Positions 25,931 through 34,586 of a stretch of 64,000 nucleotides of DNA are shown piece after piece. The notes beneath the pieces are model-generated. The model did not search any database and had not been told where the DNA came from. It saw only the letters and a program-made list of their open reading frames with translations. A program made the position numbers and the translations under genes. The number at the start of each line of letters is the position of its first letter. The first letter of the stretch is position 1. Location of the stretch: the NCBI RefSeq assembly GCF_040515995.1, contig NZ_CP159485.1:930001-994000 (forward strand), written 5' to 3'. The DNA is from Proteinivorax hydrogeniformans. GTDB taxonomy: Bacteria > Bacillota > Proteinivoracia > Proteinivoracales > Proteinivoracaceae.

Positions 25931-26775
25931 GACCCAGCATGTAGCTAATTTATACGTTTTCGCGGCCAATTGTTTTAGTAATGGTAATCAGTAGTATGAG
26001 GTTAGATGTTAGTAAAAACCACCATAACAAAATAGGGGGGGAGAATCTCCGCAGAGTCATCCCGCACGTCATCCTGAGAGCGCAGCCGAAGGGTCCAGCC
26101 CACAAGGGCGCTAATTTCAAACCCTAATTGGCCACGGTAAACATAACGAAACAAGCTACATGCTTAGTCCAAACCCATTCATATTAGGTGACCATGTAGG
26201 AAAACCCCTGTTTTAAATGCAGCAGGTATAAAATATAGACACTGTTCTTATAAAGTGTATATTATTAGCAAAATCTCCTCCAGTTTAATGAAACCCATTT
26301 ATTTGCAGACCCAGCATGTAGCAAATTTATACGTTTTCGCGGCCAATTGTTTTAGTAATGGTAATCAGTAGTATGAGGTTAGATGTTAGTAAAAACCACC
26401 ATAACAAAATAGGGGGGGAGAATCTCCGCAGAGTCATCCCGCACGTCATTCTGAGAGCGCAGCCGAAGGATCCAGCCCACAAGGGCGCTAATTTCAAACC
26501 CTAATTGGCCACGGTAAACATAACGAAACAAGCTACATGCTTGGTCCAAACCCATTCATATTAGGTGGCATGTAGGAAAACCCCTGTTTTAAATGCAGCA
26601 GGTATAAAATATAGACACTGTTCTTATAAAGTGTATATTATTAGCAAAATCTCCTCCAGTTTAATGAAACCCATTTATTTGCAGACCAAGCAGAATAAGC
26701 AAATTTGGAGTGAGTTTCAGACCCAGCATGTAGCTAATTTATACGTTTTCGCGGCCAATTGTTTTAGCAGTGGTA
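25931..26775 (+). repeat. Tandem direct repeat, unit about 377 bp, two full copies and a partial third
   Basis: The segment starting ACCCAGCATGTAGC occurs at 25932, 26309 and 26721. The first two copies are nearly identical over about 377 bp; the second unit has an extra 35 bp at its end, and the third stops after about 55 bp. Each unit carries one GTCATCCTGAG...GAAGG block. High identity between copies points to recent duplication. I see no gene. Confidence 0.9.
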
Positions 26776-26828
26776 ATCAAGACCCACGCAACGAACCCAC
26801 TTTCCACTTTATTATATTCAGTAAAAAA

Positions 26829-26872
26829 ACGGTTCTGATCATCAAAAGTTGATAATCTGAACCGTATTTTAT
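26829..26872 (+). terminator. Hairpin at the edge of the repeat cluster
   Basis: ACGGTTCTGATCATCAA (26829-26845) pairs with TTGATAATCTGAACCGT (26849-26865), one mismatch, followed by ATTTTATT. It looks like an orphan terminator. The remaining 124 nt up to the next gene hold GCAGGAAAA (26932) and GTCGAA (26953) but no clear promoter. Confidence 0.6.
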
Positions 26873-26996
26873 TACTTTTGGCTAGATATGCCCAGTCTTC
26901 TTTTCATATATTGGAAAATAACAAGTTTTTAGCAGGAAAAAGGTCATTTTAAGTCGAAAAGTACCTTATGGGAAATATAGGGCGGGAGGCGACACC

Positions 26997-27902
26997 ATGT
27001 TTAACCAAATGCAAACCTTAGAATGGCTCATCGAAGACACAAATGACAATGTGCGTTATCTTACTGCTAAAAATATATTGAACATGCCCCAGTGTTCTTT
27101 AAGAACTTTAAAGATCAAACTGAAAAGTGATTCAATATACAAAGAGGTAACCCAAAAACAAAAAGAAGATGGAAGCGTTGGCCATGGTAATGTTTGGGAC
27201 GGCACTCCTTCTACATTGTTGCTTCTTGTTCAACGAGGTTTTGATATCTCGGATCCTAAAATACATAAAGTTTGTAGGCATGTTTTGCAATATCAGGACA
27301 AAAACTATAGATGGGTTGCCATATTGGGGCAATCATCAGAGGAAATTACTCACTGCTATGGGGTGGATAGTTTTTTGTTAAAGACATTACTTTTGGCAGG
27401 TTTTCCACCATTAGACATAAGGATAAGGAAAAGCTTTGCTAAAGTGGTAAAACAGCAAAGTAAAGATGGGGGATGGGGAAAGGGGTGTAAAAAGTTTGAG
27501 CCCAATCAAAGTTGCCCTTATAAAACCCTGCAAGTAATTCAAGCTTTACATTTGGTGCGCTTTCCGCAATACGAAGCAAAACTAAAACAAGGAGTTTTGT
27601 TTTTAAATAATTACCTAAAGGAGAAAAGCCATCACGAGCTAAATTACCTAATATTAAACAAACTAGAGCTCCATATTTTTATCACAATTGCTGTTGAAAT
27701 TCTATCTAAAAGTGAGCTGAAGTGGGCTGAAAATTGGGCTATGAGCTGCTATAATGAGCGGTACTTTGAACCTCCTATTTTGCCAAAAGACAAGTTAACT
27801 AGCCGACCAGATTACATAAGGAATAATCTTACTAAGGAGTTTTTTACATATTATCTAACTTATTTTATGTTAAAAATGCAAAAAAATAAAAACACAAGTT
27901 AG
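26997..27902 (+). CDS. Terpene-cyclase-like alpha/alpha-barrel protein of unknown function
   Basis: This 301-aa helical protein has repeats like those of the squalene-hopene cyclase/prenyltransferase superfamily: QKEDGSVGHG near residue 55, QSKDGGWGKG near 157 and helices LLLLVQRGFD and TLQVIQALHLV between. No DXDD or DCTAE catalytic motif is seen, so it is probably not a cyclase. It may bind a hydrophobic or peptide ligand. GGGAGG lies 10 nt before the ATG. It precedes yjjI/yjjW but has its own terminator. Two Cys/His-containing stretches (EITHCYG; NQSCPYK) might bind metal, but this is guesswork. Confidence 0.6.
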   Translation: MFNQMQTLEWLIEDTNDNVRYLTAKNILNMPQCSLRTLKIKLKSDSIYKEVTQKQKEDGSVGHGNVWDGTPSTLLLLVQRGFDISDPKIHKVCRHVLQYQDKNYRWVAILGQSSEEITHCYGVDSFLLKTLLLAGFPPLDIRIRKSFAKVVKQQSKDGGWGKGCKKFEPNQSCPYKTLQVIQALHLVRFPQYEAKLKQGVLFLNNYLKEKSHHELNYLILNKLELHIFITIAVEILSKSELKWAENWAMSCYNERYFEPPILPKDKLTSRPDYIRNNLTKEFFTYYLTYFMLKMQKNKNTS

Positions 27903-27935
27903 GATCAGTCTAAACTGAACACTTGTGTTTTTTAT
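27888..27935 (+). terminator. Intrinsic terminator after the alpha/alpha-barrel gene
   Basis: AAAAACACAAGT (27888-27899) pairs with ACTTGTGTTTTT (27921-27932); the stem includes the last codons and a 21-nt loop covers the stop codon. Confidence 0.82.
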
Positions 27936-27978
27936 TTCTGTTTTTTTGATATAATAGATTTAAAGGAGGAGTTTAATA

Positions 27979-29478
27979 ATGCAGAAAAAAGAAGAAAAAG
28001 TATTATCTATTATATCAGATACAGCTTTGACAACCGCTCAGAAAAAACACTTTTTATCAGTAGAAGGTGAAAATATTCTTCCAAGAATTAATGTTTCTAC
28101 CTCCACTAAAAAGCTTTATGATGAAGGAGTTCTTTGTGACCTTCATGAAGGGAATGCTCCTTATCGGCCTAGGTATGTTTTGCCTAACTATCAAAAGCTA
28201 TTTGAAAACGGCAGTGAATTTTTAGGGTTAAACCCTCCGCAAGATCTTTTTGAGGCTACTCAAACCCTCTTAATTGCGTACAACCATGTTCCATCTATAA
28301 CCGGCAAACCTGTTTATTTAGGTGATGTAGATAAACTTTTACAACCTTTTACAAAGGGTATGTCCCAAGAAGAAGTTTATAAGATTATCAAGTGGTTTTT
28401 AATCGCTATAGATAGGGTATTAGCAGACGGATTTTGTCACATGAATATAGGACCAGAAAACACGCTAGTAGGAAGACTTATCTTAAAAGCAGAGAGAGAA
28501 TTGAAACAACCAGTGCCTAACATCTCATTAAAGTATTCACCTAAAATCACCGATGATGAACTTTTAGAAGAAGCAGCTAAAACTGCGCTGGTTACGGGTA
28601 AACCTCATTTCCACAATCATCCTCTTATTAAAGAACAGTTAGGTGACTATGGTGTAGTTAGCTGTTATAACAACCTTTTAATAGGAGGGGGCAGCCATAC
28701 CCTGATAAGAATTAACCTTTTAAAGCTTGCTAATAAAAGTGAAAGCTTAGAAGAATATTTGCATGACTTGATACCGGCAGCTGTAGACGCTGCTTCAGAG
28801 CTAGCTAACTCGAGAAACAAATTTTTGGTGGAAGACGCTAAGTTTTTTGAATCTGATTTTCTCGCCCAAGAGGGTTTGATTGATTTAGATAAATTCACAT
28901 CTATGGTAGGTATTTTTGGTTTAGCAGAAGTAGTTAATAAGTTTAGCAAAGGTACGTATGGCAAGGACGAAGAGGCCAATAGCATAGGCCTAAAAATAGT
29001 AGAAAAAATTTATGACCATTTAATGAGTGTAGATGCTGTTTATTGCCAAGGCACAGAAGATAAACTGACTCTACACGCCCAATCTGGCATTTCTGATGAC
29101 ATTGATGAGACACCGGGAACAAGAATCCCAATAGGCGACGAGCCAGAGCTGTATCAGCACTTATGTACAGTAATCCCAATGCACAAATATTTTAACTCTG
29201 GGATAAGTGATATATTTATATTTGATCAAACTGTCAAGGATAACCCAAAGGCCATGTGTGACATAATTAAAGGGGCTATGAAGCAAGGAATCAGAACCTT
29301 TACAGCAAACCAAGAGGATAGCGAGCTTATAAGAATTACAGGCTACCTTATAAAGAGGTCTGACCTAGAAAACTTTAGCAATAACAAGAAAAATCTTCAG
29401 CTATCTGGAAATCTAGGAGCGGAAGCTGTAGTTAATCAGCGGATTTTAAATCGCAAGGTAAGAAAGCTACATGAATAG
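27979..29478 (+). CDS. yjjI: YjjI family glycyl radical enzyme
   Basis: The 499-aa protein belongs to the short glycyl radical enzymes of the YjjI (DUF3029) family. The probable radical site is Gly455 in RITGYL near the C-terminus, and the probable active-site cysteine is Cys229 in VVSCYNNLLIGGGSHT. Length is close to E. coli YjjI (516 aa), much shorter than pyruvate formate-lyase. The reaction is unknown. AAAGGAGG precedes the ATG, and TATAAT lies at 27951-27956. It overlaps its activase by 8 nt. Such enzymes work only without oxygen, in line with the other anaerobic genes here. Confidence 0.88.
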   Translation: MQKKEEKVLSIISDTALTTAQKKHFLSVEGENILPRINVSTSTKKLYDEGVLCDLHEGNAPYRPRYVLPNYQKLFENGSEFLGLNPPQDLFEATQTLLIAYNHVPSITGKPVYLGDVDKLLQPFTKGMSQEEVYKIIKWFLIAIDRVLADGFCHMNIGPENTLVGRLILKAERELKQPVPNISLKYSPKITDDELLEEAAKTALVTGKPHFHNHPLIKEQLGDYGVVSCYNNLLIGGGSHTLIRINLLKLANKSESLEEYLHDLIPAAVDAASELANSRNKFLVEDAKFFESDFLAQEGLIDLDKFTSMVGIFGLAEVVNKFSKGTYGKDEEANSIGLKIVEKIYDHLMSVDAVYCQGTEDKLTLHAQSGISDDIDETPGTRIPIGDEPELYQHLCTVIPMHKYFNSGISDIFIFDQTVKDNPKAMCDIIKGAMKQGIRTFTANQEDSELIRITGYLIKRSDLENFSNNKKNLQLSGNLGAEAVVNQRILNRKVRKLHE

Positions 29479-30196
29479 TTTGTATGTCAATAAAATAATT
29501 GATTTTTCTTTTGTAGATGGGCCAGGAAACAGATTAGCGATTTTTTTGCAAGGATGTAACTTAAATTGTGGATATTGTCATAACCCAGAGACAATACCAG
29601 ATGCCAAAGTAAATTCTTATACAGTACAACAGTTATATGACTATATTGCAAAAAGAAAAGATTTTATTACAGGAATCACAGTATCTGGTGGAGAGTGTAC
29701 GTTGCAGTGGCAGGCTCTAATAGAGTTATTTTCCCTGCTTAAGAGAGAGACCGCACTAACTATATTTATTGATAGTAACGGCAATATAGACAGTGAAGGG
29801 CTATCATATCTTTTGCCTCTAACAGATGCTTTCATGCTAGACATAAAAGCTATTGATGATGATGTACATCATCAAATAACTAAAACTTCAAACGAAGTCA
29901 TACTCGAAACCGTAAGAGCTGTGCATAAACAGAACAAGTTATATGAGCTTAGATATGTTTTGATTCCGGGGATAAATGATAGTGTTGATGATCTTAAAAA
30001 GCTGGCTAACTTCGTTTTATCGTTGGGTGATCACCCTCCTTTGGTTTTGATTCCCTATCGAAACCACGGTGTGAAAGGTCATTTTAAAAGCATACCATCT
30101 ATGGAAAAAAAACAATATAACTATGCAAAAGAGACTTTAAGTAGTCAAGGATTGAAAAAAATAATAGAAAAAAATAATTTTTTTACCAAAAAGTGA
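29471..30196 (+). CDS. yjjW: YjjW family glycyl radical enzyme activase (radical SAM)
   Basis: The 241-aa protein carries the radical SAM motif Cys29-x3-Cys33-x2-Cys36 (CNLNCGYC), preceded by FVDGPGNRLAIFLQG, the usual opening of activases, and by the SGGE motif near residue 75. It would use S-adenosylmethionine to place the radical on Gly455 of YjjI. E. coli YjjW is longer and has a ferredoxin-like insert with extra clusters; that insert is absent here. Its start overlaps yjjI by 8 nt. Confidence 0.9.
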   Translation: MNSLYVNKIIDFSFVDGPGNRLAIFLQGCNLNCGYCHNPETIPDAKVNSYTVQQLYDYIAKRKDFITGITVSGGECTLQWQALIELFSLLKRETALTIFIDSNGNIDSEGLSYLLPLTDAFMLDIKAIDDDVHHQITKTSNEVILETVRAVHKQNKLYELRYVLIPGINDSVDDLKKLANFVLSLGDHPPLVLIPYRNHGVKGHFKSIPSMEKKQYNYAKETLSSQGLKKIIEKNNFFTKK

Positions 30197-30204
30197 AACT
30201 TTTT

Positions 30205-30292
30205 CCCGTTTAAATCGTCTATATATGTGAACGGGTAAAGGGATAAAAAAATAGATCGGAAAGCGAAAGCCGCTTGTTGAGCTGCTACGCGC
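30205..30292 (+). ncRNA. Candidate structured RNA with H-type pseudoknot, before a terminator
   Basis: In the 335-nt gap after yjjW, CCCGTT (30205-30210) pairs with AACGGG (30230-30235). The 19-nt loop contains TCTAT (30218-30222), which can pair with ATAGA (30251-30255) after an A-rich linker, making a pseudoknot. A hairpin AAGCG-AAAGC-CGCTT (30261-30275) and a GC-rich segment follow, and then an intrinsic terminator. The layout is like that of small riboswitches but does not match any class I know. The remainder of the gap up to 30531 is AT-rich with a TATAAT near 30470 and no gene. Confidence 0.4.
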
Positions 30293-30326
30293 AAAAACCA
30301 GCTATCAAAAAGGTAGCTGGTTTTTG
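30293..30326 (+). terminator. Intrinsic terminator downstream of yjjW/structured RNA
   Basis: AAAAACCAGCTA (30293-30304) pairs with TAGCTGGTTTTT (30314-30325), a perfect 12-bp stem ending in T's. Confidence 0.9.
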
Positions 30327-30531
30327 AATATAAAAAAATAAATAGGGCAAACTAATAGGATATTTGTCCTAGAAAATTGAACTAGAATAATGTATTATAT
30401 TACTATAAAGTTTATGTATGGTTTTAGTCATTATTGTTAATAAGATGGCTAGCTACATATATATCATATAATGGGGCATTAAATTTTAATAACCGATTCC
30501 CATTGTTAACAGTTTAAGGAGGGGACAATTT

Positions 30532-31920
30532 TTGAAAAGTACGTTGAAAAGAACATGGCAGTTTATCGCTAAAAACAAACAGAGAATAATGATATTTATA
30601 GCTTCGTTATTCATCCTTTCAGCAGTAGCACAAGCTGGGGACTTTACTCAGCAAGCCTATAATGCTGGCTCCGCTTTTGAGGCATATACACCAACAGGTG
30701 TAGGTGAGGTTGAAGGGGAGGAGTTGGATCCTGAGAATATTTTAGGCTCCTTTGTGAATATCGCTTTTTTGGGATTTGATGATGCCGATGACAGAGAGGA
30801 TTCTTTCTATCGTCCGGATACTATTTTTGTAGCTTCAATTGATATAGAAAAAAACACAGTGGATGTAATAAATATACCTAGAGACACATATGTGAAAATT
30901 GCTAATCGAGGTGGGGGTAAAGATAAAATAAACCATGCCTTTTATTACGGCCAAAGGTATGGACAGGGAACTGACTATGAATCAAAAAAGGAAGAAGGTT
31001 TTCGCTATACTTTAGAAACTATGAGCTGGGTGCTAAGCGATATCCCGATTCATAACTATGTTTCTATAGATATGGATGGTGCTGAGGAAATCGTAGACTT
31101 AATTGGCGGTGTGGAATTTTACGTACCAGGTGATGTTTATAACCGTAGACGGACTAGGTTAAGAATTGAGCAGGGAAAACAAGTTTTAGATGGTGAAAAT
31201 TTTATGTACCTTGCTAGAGATAGGACATCATTACAGGTAAATGATTTTGGACGAATTGAAATGCAAAATCAGCTTATGAAAGCTGCTTTCGAGCAAATGA
31301 TGCAAGCCAAAATGATACCTAAGGTGCCACAGTTATATAGACAGGTAAATGATATGGTGGAAACAGACTTAACCTTTGCTCAAATCACAGCCTTAGCTCT
31401 AGTTGCAAATCAGGTGGACATGGATGATATTAAGTTTCATACCCTGCAAGGTGGGTTTGCTAAGGATGCTAACGGCGTAAGCTACGTAATGCTAAATGAG
31501 CATCAGCGCATATCAGTTATAAAAGAAGTTTTTGGATTTAAGCCTACATGGAGAAATATCGAAATGAAAAACCCTTGGGTAGAGGAAGAAGAAATAGACG
31601 AAGAAGGTGAAGAGGACCTAGGTATCGAAGATGGCCAAGAACCTGGAGATGACGATGACTTTGAAGATGAGCAAGATACAGGTGAAGGTGATGAAGACTC
31701 AGACGGTGATGAAGACTCAAAAGATGAAGAAGATCCAAAAGACGACGAAGATCCAAATGATGAAGAAGATCCAAAAGATGATGAGGATCCAAATGATGAA
31801 GAAGAACCAAATGATGATGAAGATCCAAATGATGACGAGGATCCAGAAGATGATGAAAACGGAGAAGATGAAAACGTAAATAGCGTAGAAAGCAATGAAA
31901 AAGAAACTGAGCAAGAGTAA
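30532..31920 (+). CDS. LytR-CpsA-Psr (LCP) family protein with acidic C-terminal tail
   Basis: The 462-aa protein has a short basic N-terminus, one transmembrane helix (residues 19-36), then an extracellular LCP domain (about 75-290) with the conserved RPDTIFVASID, NIPRDTYV, KINHAFYYG, IDLIGG-like VDLIGGVEFYVP and DGENFMYLARDR segments. LCP proteins transfer wall polymers (teichoic or capsule-like glycans) from a lipid carrier to peptidoglycan. Residues about 345-462 are a low-complexity tail of Asp/Glu with repeated DPNDDE and DPKDDE units. Start is TTG behind AAGGAGGGG. It stands alone between the pseudoknot region and a strong terminator. Confidence 0.88.
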   Translation: MKSTLKRTWQFIAKNKQRIMIFIASLFILSAVAQAGDFTQQAYNAGSAFEAYTPTGVGEVEGEELDPENILGSFVNIAFLGFDDADDREDSFYRPDTIFVASIDIEKNTVDVINIPRDTYVKIANRGGGKDKINHAFYYGQRYGQGTDYESKKEEGFRYTLETMSWVLSDIPIHNYVSIDMDGAEEIVDLIGGVEFYVPGDVYNRRRTRLRIEQGKQVLDGENFMYLARDRTSLQVNDFGRIEMQNQLMKAAFEQMMQAKMIPKVPQLYRQVNDMVETDLTFAQITALALVANQVDMDDIKFHTLQGGFAKDANGVSYVMLNEHQRISVIKEVFGFKPTWRNIEMKNPWVEEEEIDEEGEEDLGIEDGQEPGDDDDFEDEQDTGEGDEDSDGDEDSKDEEDPKDDEDPNDEEDPKDDEDPNDEEEPNDDEDPNDDEDPEDDENGEDENVNSVESNEKETEQE

Positions 31921-31956
31921 ACTAAAAAAAGCTGGGATGTATCTAGCCCAAAAAAT

Positions 31957-32002
31957 AAAAAATGGTTTCAATCATCAAAATGATGATTGGAACCATTTTT
32001 TG
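31957..32002 (+). terminator. Intrinsic terminator after the LCP gene
   Basis: A stem of about 21 bp with one G-T pair (AAAAAATGGTTTC... with ...GGAACCATTTTTT) and a 3-nt loop. Confidence 0.93.
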
Positions 32003-32080
32003 CTGAATGTAATAAAGTTGAATGTAATAAAGTTGAAAGTTGAAAGTTGAAAAGTGAAAGGTGGGGCTCGTGTGTGGGAC

Positions 32081-32775
32081 TTGCGCCCTTGCGGGCTGGA
32101 TCCTTCGGCGTGCCTCAGGATGACTTCAGGAAACTAGTGAGATAGTTGGATAGTTGGATTGTTAGATAGTTGGATAGTTGGATAGGGTTAGACCGTTTGT
32201 ACATACTGAAGGGTTTGTCATTTGCTGGCAGGGCGTATTAGTCATCTGCGTCTTTTTTCCCTGTGAGTAAGCCTTTGGCGTTAAGCTATCTTTCATTGAT
32301 GTCAGAGACATGGACATGTCGACTTATAAGTTAAAGGTGTCGAGCATGTGGAAAAACAGCAGAGGACTACCTTAGCCCATAAGTAAATGACAAACCCTGA
32401 ACTGACCTACTTGGGTTTGACATTAGCGTGGGTCTTGCGCCCTTGCGGGCTAGATCCTTCGGCGTAGCTCAGGATGACTTCAGGAAACCAGTAAGATAGA
32501 AGATGGTTGGTTAGTTGGATTGTTGGATAGAGTTAGACCCCTTGTGCATACTGAAGGGTTTGTCATTTGCTGGCAGGGCGTATTAGTCATCTGCGTCTTT
32601 TTTCCCTGTGAGTAAGCCTTTGGCGTTAAGCTATCTTTCATTGACGTCAGAGACATGGACATGTCGACTTATAAGACAAAGGTGTCGAGCATGTGGAAAA
32701 ACAGCAGAGGACTACCTTAGCCCAGAGATAAATGACAAACCCTGAACTGACCTGATCATGGGTTTTGTCCCTATC
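32081..32775 (-). repeat. Second long-repeat cluster, inverted relative to the first; two 354-bp units
   Basis: TTGCGCCCTTGCGGGCT occurs at 32081 and 32435, a 354-bp period. On the minus strand each unit reads AGCCCGCAAGGGCGCAA, GATCC-TTCGG blocks and TGACAAACCC segments, matching the units at 24.8-25.9 kb in the opposite direction. Just before (32009-32065) lie short direct repeats such as GAATGTAATAAAGTT (twice). TAGTTGGATAGTTGGAT runs are mirrored at 25.19 kb. No gene is visible between 31921 and 32782. Confidence 0.85.
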
Positions 32776-32782
32776 TTCTTTT

Positions 32783-34267
32783 CTAGTTCTTATTTAATAT
32801 AACATGCAGGAAACCTAGCATGGCTGCTATACACAGTGTTAGCACAATATAGTGGTTTATACCTACCCCTACCATAATCGAGCCAATTAAAGCAAAACCT
32901 CCAGGCACTAAAGCATATGGTAACTGAGTATTAACATGATCTATATGCGAACAGTCAGCACCAGCAGAGGATAAAATAGTGCTATCAGAGATTGGGGAGC
33001 AATGATCGCCAAGAACAGCTCCACCAAGTACAGCACCTAAGGCAGCATAAATAAACGACGTAGGACCCGCTACTGCTGTAGCAATAGCAATAGGAACCAT
33101 TATACTAAACGTACCCCACGAGCTGCCCGTAGAAAAAGCAACTAGCGCAGAGATTAAAAACATAGTAACGGGAATTAAAAACATCGGAATTGAACCATCT
33201 GCAACTATATCAGCTATATATGTTCTTACATTTAAATCTCCGATAACTGCTCCGATAGTCCATGCAAGTGCTAAAACAACAATAACACCCATCATAGTTT
33301 TCATTCCATCAACAAAACTCTCAAAAATTTCGCCAAATGGCAGTGTTCTTTTAATGGCATACATCGCAAATGTTATAACAACTGCTATTAAGCCACCGTA
33401 AATTAGCGAAAAGGCTGGGTCACTTTCCGTAAAGGCAACCCATAGACTGATATCTGCGGTAAAGTATCCACCTGTCCATATCATAGCAAGTAAAGTCATG
33501 AACACCAAACTTCCGATTGGAATCACTAAATCCCATACAGTGCTGTTCGAAGAGATTTCTTCTTGTTTAACAGAAGTAGCTCGACTTTGCATCTCTTCAG
33601 CCCTTTTCATCGGACCAAAATCCTTACCGACAATTGCTATGAAAACTACCATTACTAGAGCTAAAATAGCATAAAAATTGAAAGGAATAATAGATATAAA
33701 AGCTGAAAATGGATTTTTATCAATTCCATAACGAGTAAATTCCTCGGCCATGATAGACATAACAAAAGCAATCCAGGTTGACACAGGTGCAATAATACAA
33801 ACAGGAGCTGCAGTTGAGTCTAGAATGTAAGCTAGCTTTTCTCTTGAAACGTTCATTTTGTCAGTGATCGGCCTCATTACAGCACCCACACTTAATGAAT
33901 TAAAGTAATCATCAATAAACATAAGCATTCCTAAAATCCAGGTTGTTAACATAGCACCACGACGGGTTTTTACCCTTTTAGCAGCCCAGTGGCTAAACGA
34001 TATAGTAGCCTTACTACGACTAACCATCCCGATTATACCTCCAAGCAGCAAACAAAACACTATTATAGGAGTATTCCACTTAGGGTCTGCTACACTTTCC
34101 ATTAAAGTGGTGCTTAGATACTCCAAAGTTGATAATGGGTTAAAACCATTGAGCATTAGACCTCCTATAATAATTCCTGACCCCAATGAAAAAATAACTT
34201 GTTTAGTTATAATAGCCATAACAATAGCTATTACCGGAGGCAGTAAAACCAAAATTGAGTTTTCCAT
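32783..34267 (-). CDS. NhaC-family antiporter, probable lysine transporter (LysW type)
   Basis: The 494-aa membrane protein has about eleven to twelve transmembrane helices and the NhaC/DUF-type signatures FIDDYFNSLSVG near residue 117, STGSSWGTFSIMVP near 382 and GDHCSPISDST near 420. By sequence it is a Na+/H+ antiporter relative, but the lysine riboswitch in its leader indicates that it imports lysine; NhaC-like proteins under L-box control are known as LysW. AAGGAGAGTG lies 8 nt before the ATG. The gene's 3' end touches the second repeat cluster. Confidence 0.88.
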   Translation of the reverse strand: MENSILVLLPPVIAIVMAIITKQVIFSLGSGIIIGGLMLNGFNPLSTLEYLSTTLMESVADPKWNTPIIVFCLLLGGIIGMVSRSKATISFSHWAAKRVKTRRGAMLTTWILGMLMFIDDYFNSLSVGAVMRPITDKMNVSREKLAYILDSTAAPVCIIAPVSTWIAFVMSIMAEEFTRYGIDKNPFSAFISIIPFNFYAILALVMVVFIAIVGKDFGPMKRAEEMQSRATSVKQEEISSNSTVWDLVIPIGSLVFMTLLAMIWTGGYFTADISLWVAFTESDPAFSLIYGGLIAVVITFAMYAIKRTLPFGEIFESFVDGMKTMMGVIVVLALAWTIGAVIGDLNVRTYIADIVADGSIPMFLIPVTMFLISALVAFSTGSSWGTFSIMVPIAIATAVAGPTSFIYAALGAVLGGAVLGDHCSPISDSTILSSAGADCSHIDHVNTQLPYALVPGGFALIGSIMVGVGINHYIVLTLCIAAMLGFLHVILNKN

Positions 34268-34303
34268 ATTAAAACACTCTCCTTAATAAAAAATTAAAAA
34301 TAA

Positions 34304-34333
34304 AAAAACAGCCTAGAAATATCCAGACTGTTA
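34304..34333 (-). terminator. Riboswitch-controlled terminator in the leader of the lysine transporter
   Basis: Read on the minus strand, AACAGTCTGG pairs with CTAGGCTGTT (10 bp with two G-U pairs) and runs into T7. It lies between the aptamer and the start codon, as expected for ligand-dependent premature termination. Confidence 0.85.
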
Positions 34334-34371
34334 AAAACAAAGTATTGGATACCCCAACTAAATCCCAAAAA

Positions 34372-34552
34372 GAGATAGCACTCCACAGTAGATACGGGTT
34401 ATCTACTGTGACAGTCTCACAGCTATTAACTGTAAGCCCAGGAGAAAACTTCTATGGACAAAGCCCTCCTTCGGCGGTCATTCCTTTCCTTTTGAATCAA
34501 AGTTTCCATAACTCCTCAAAAGTACTGATAATTTCCGCACCTCTACCTCACT
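34372..34552 (-). promoter_or_regulatory. Lysine riboswitch (L box)
   Basis: On the minus strand the leader has the main invariant blocks of the lysine aptamer: GGTAGAGGTGCGG at the 5' end, AGTACTTTTGAGGAG, TGACCGCCGAAGGAGG, CTGGGCTTACAG, TGTGAGACTGTCACAG and the closing GGAGTGCTATCTC. GGTAG and CTATC close the five-way junction. Lysine binding should favour the downstream terminator and switch the transporter off. The short open frames overlapping it on the + strand are not genes. Confidence 0.95.
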
Positions 34553-34586
34553 GTTTAGTGAGGTACACTATTTAATTGACTATGCT

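Noticed and set aside
24791-26775. Insertion sequence
   Set aside because: No transposase frame, even broken, and no clear terminal inverted repeats with target duplication.
26565-26852. A 95-codon open frame inside the tandem repeats
   Set aside because: It lies wholly in duplicated non-coding repeat sequence, has no ribosome binding site and would end in a hairpin.
27951-27970. FNR box (TTGAT) at the yjjI promoter
   Set aside because: Only one half-site TTGAT is present; the mirrored ATCAA is missing.
30196-30300. Cyclic-di-GMP or preQ1 riboswitch
   Set aside because: The general shape is similar, but the invariant core bases of these classes are not found.
31503-31895. Serine-rich minus-strand open frame
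   Set aside because: It is the shadow of the Asp/Glu-rich repeat of the LCP gene.
34345-34575. A 76-codon + strand open frame
   Set aside because: It is the antisense of the lysine riboswitch, which explains the sequence fully.
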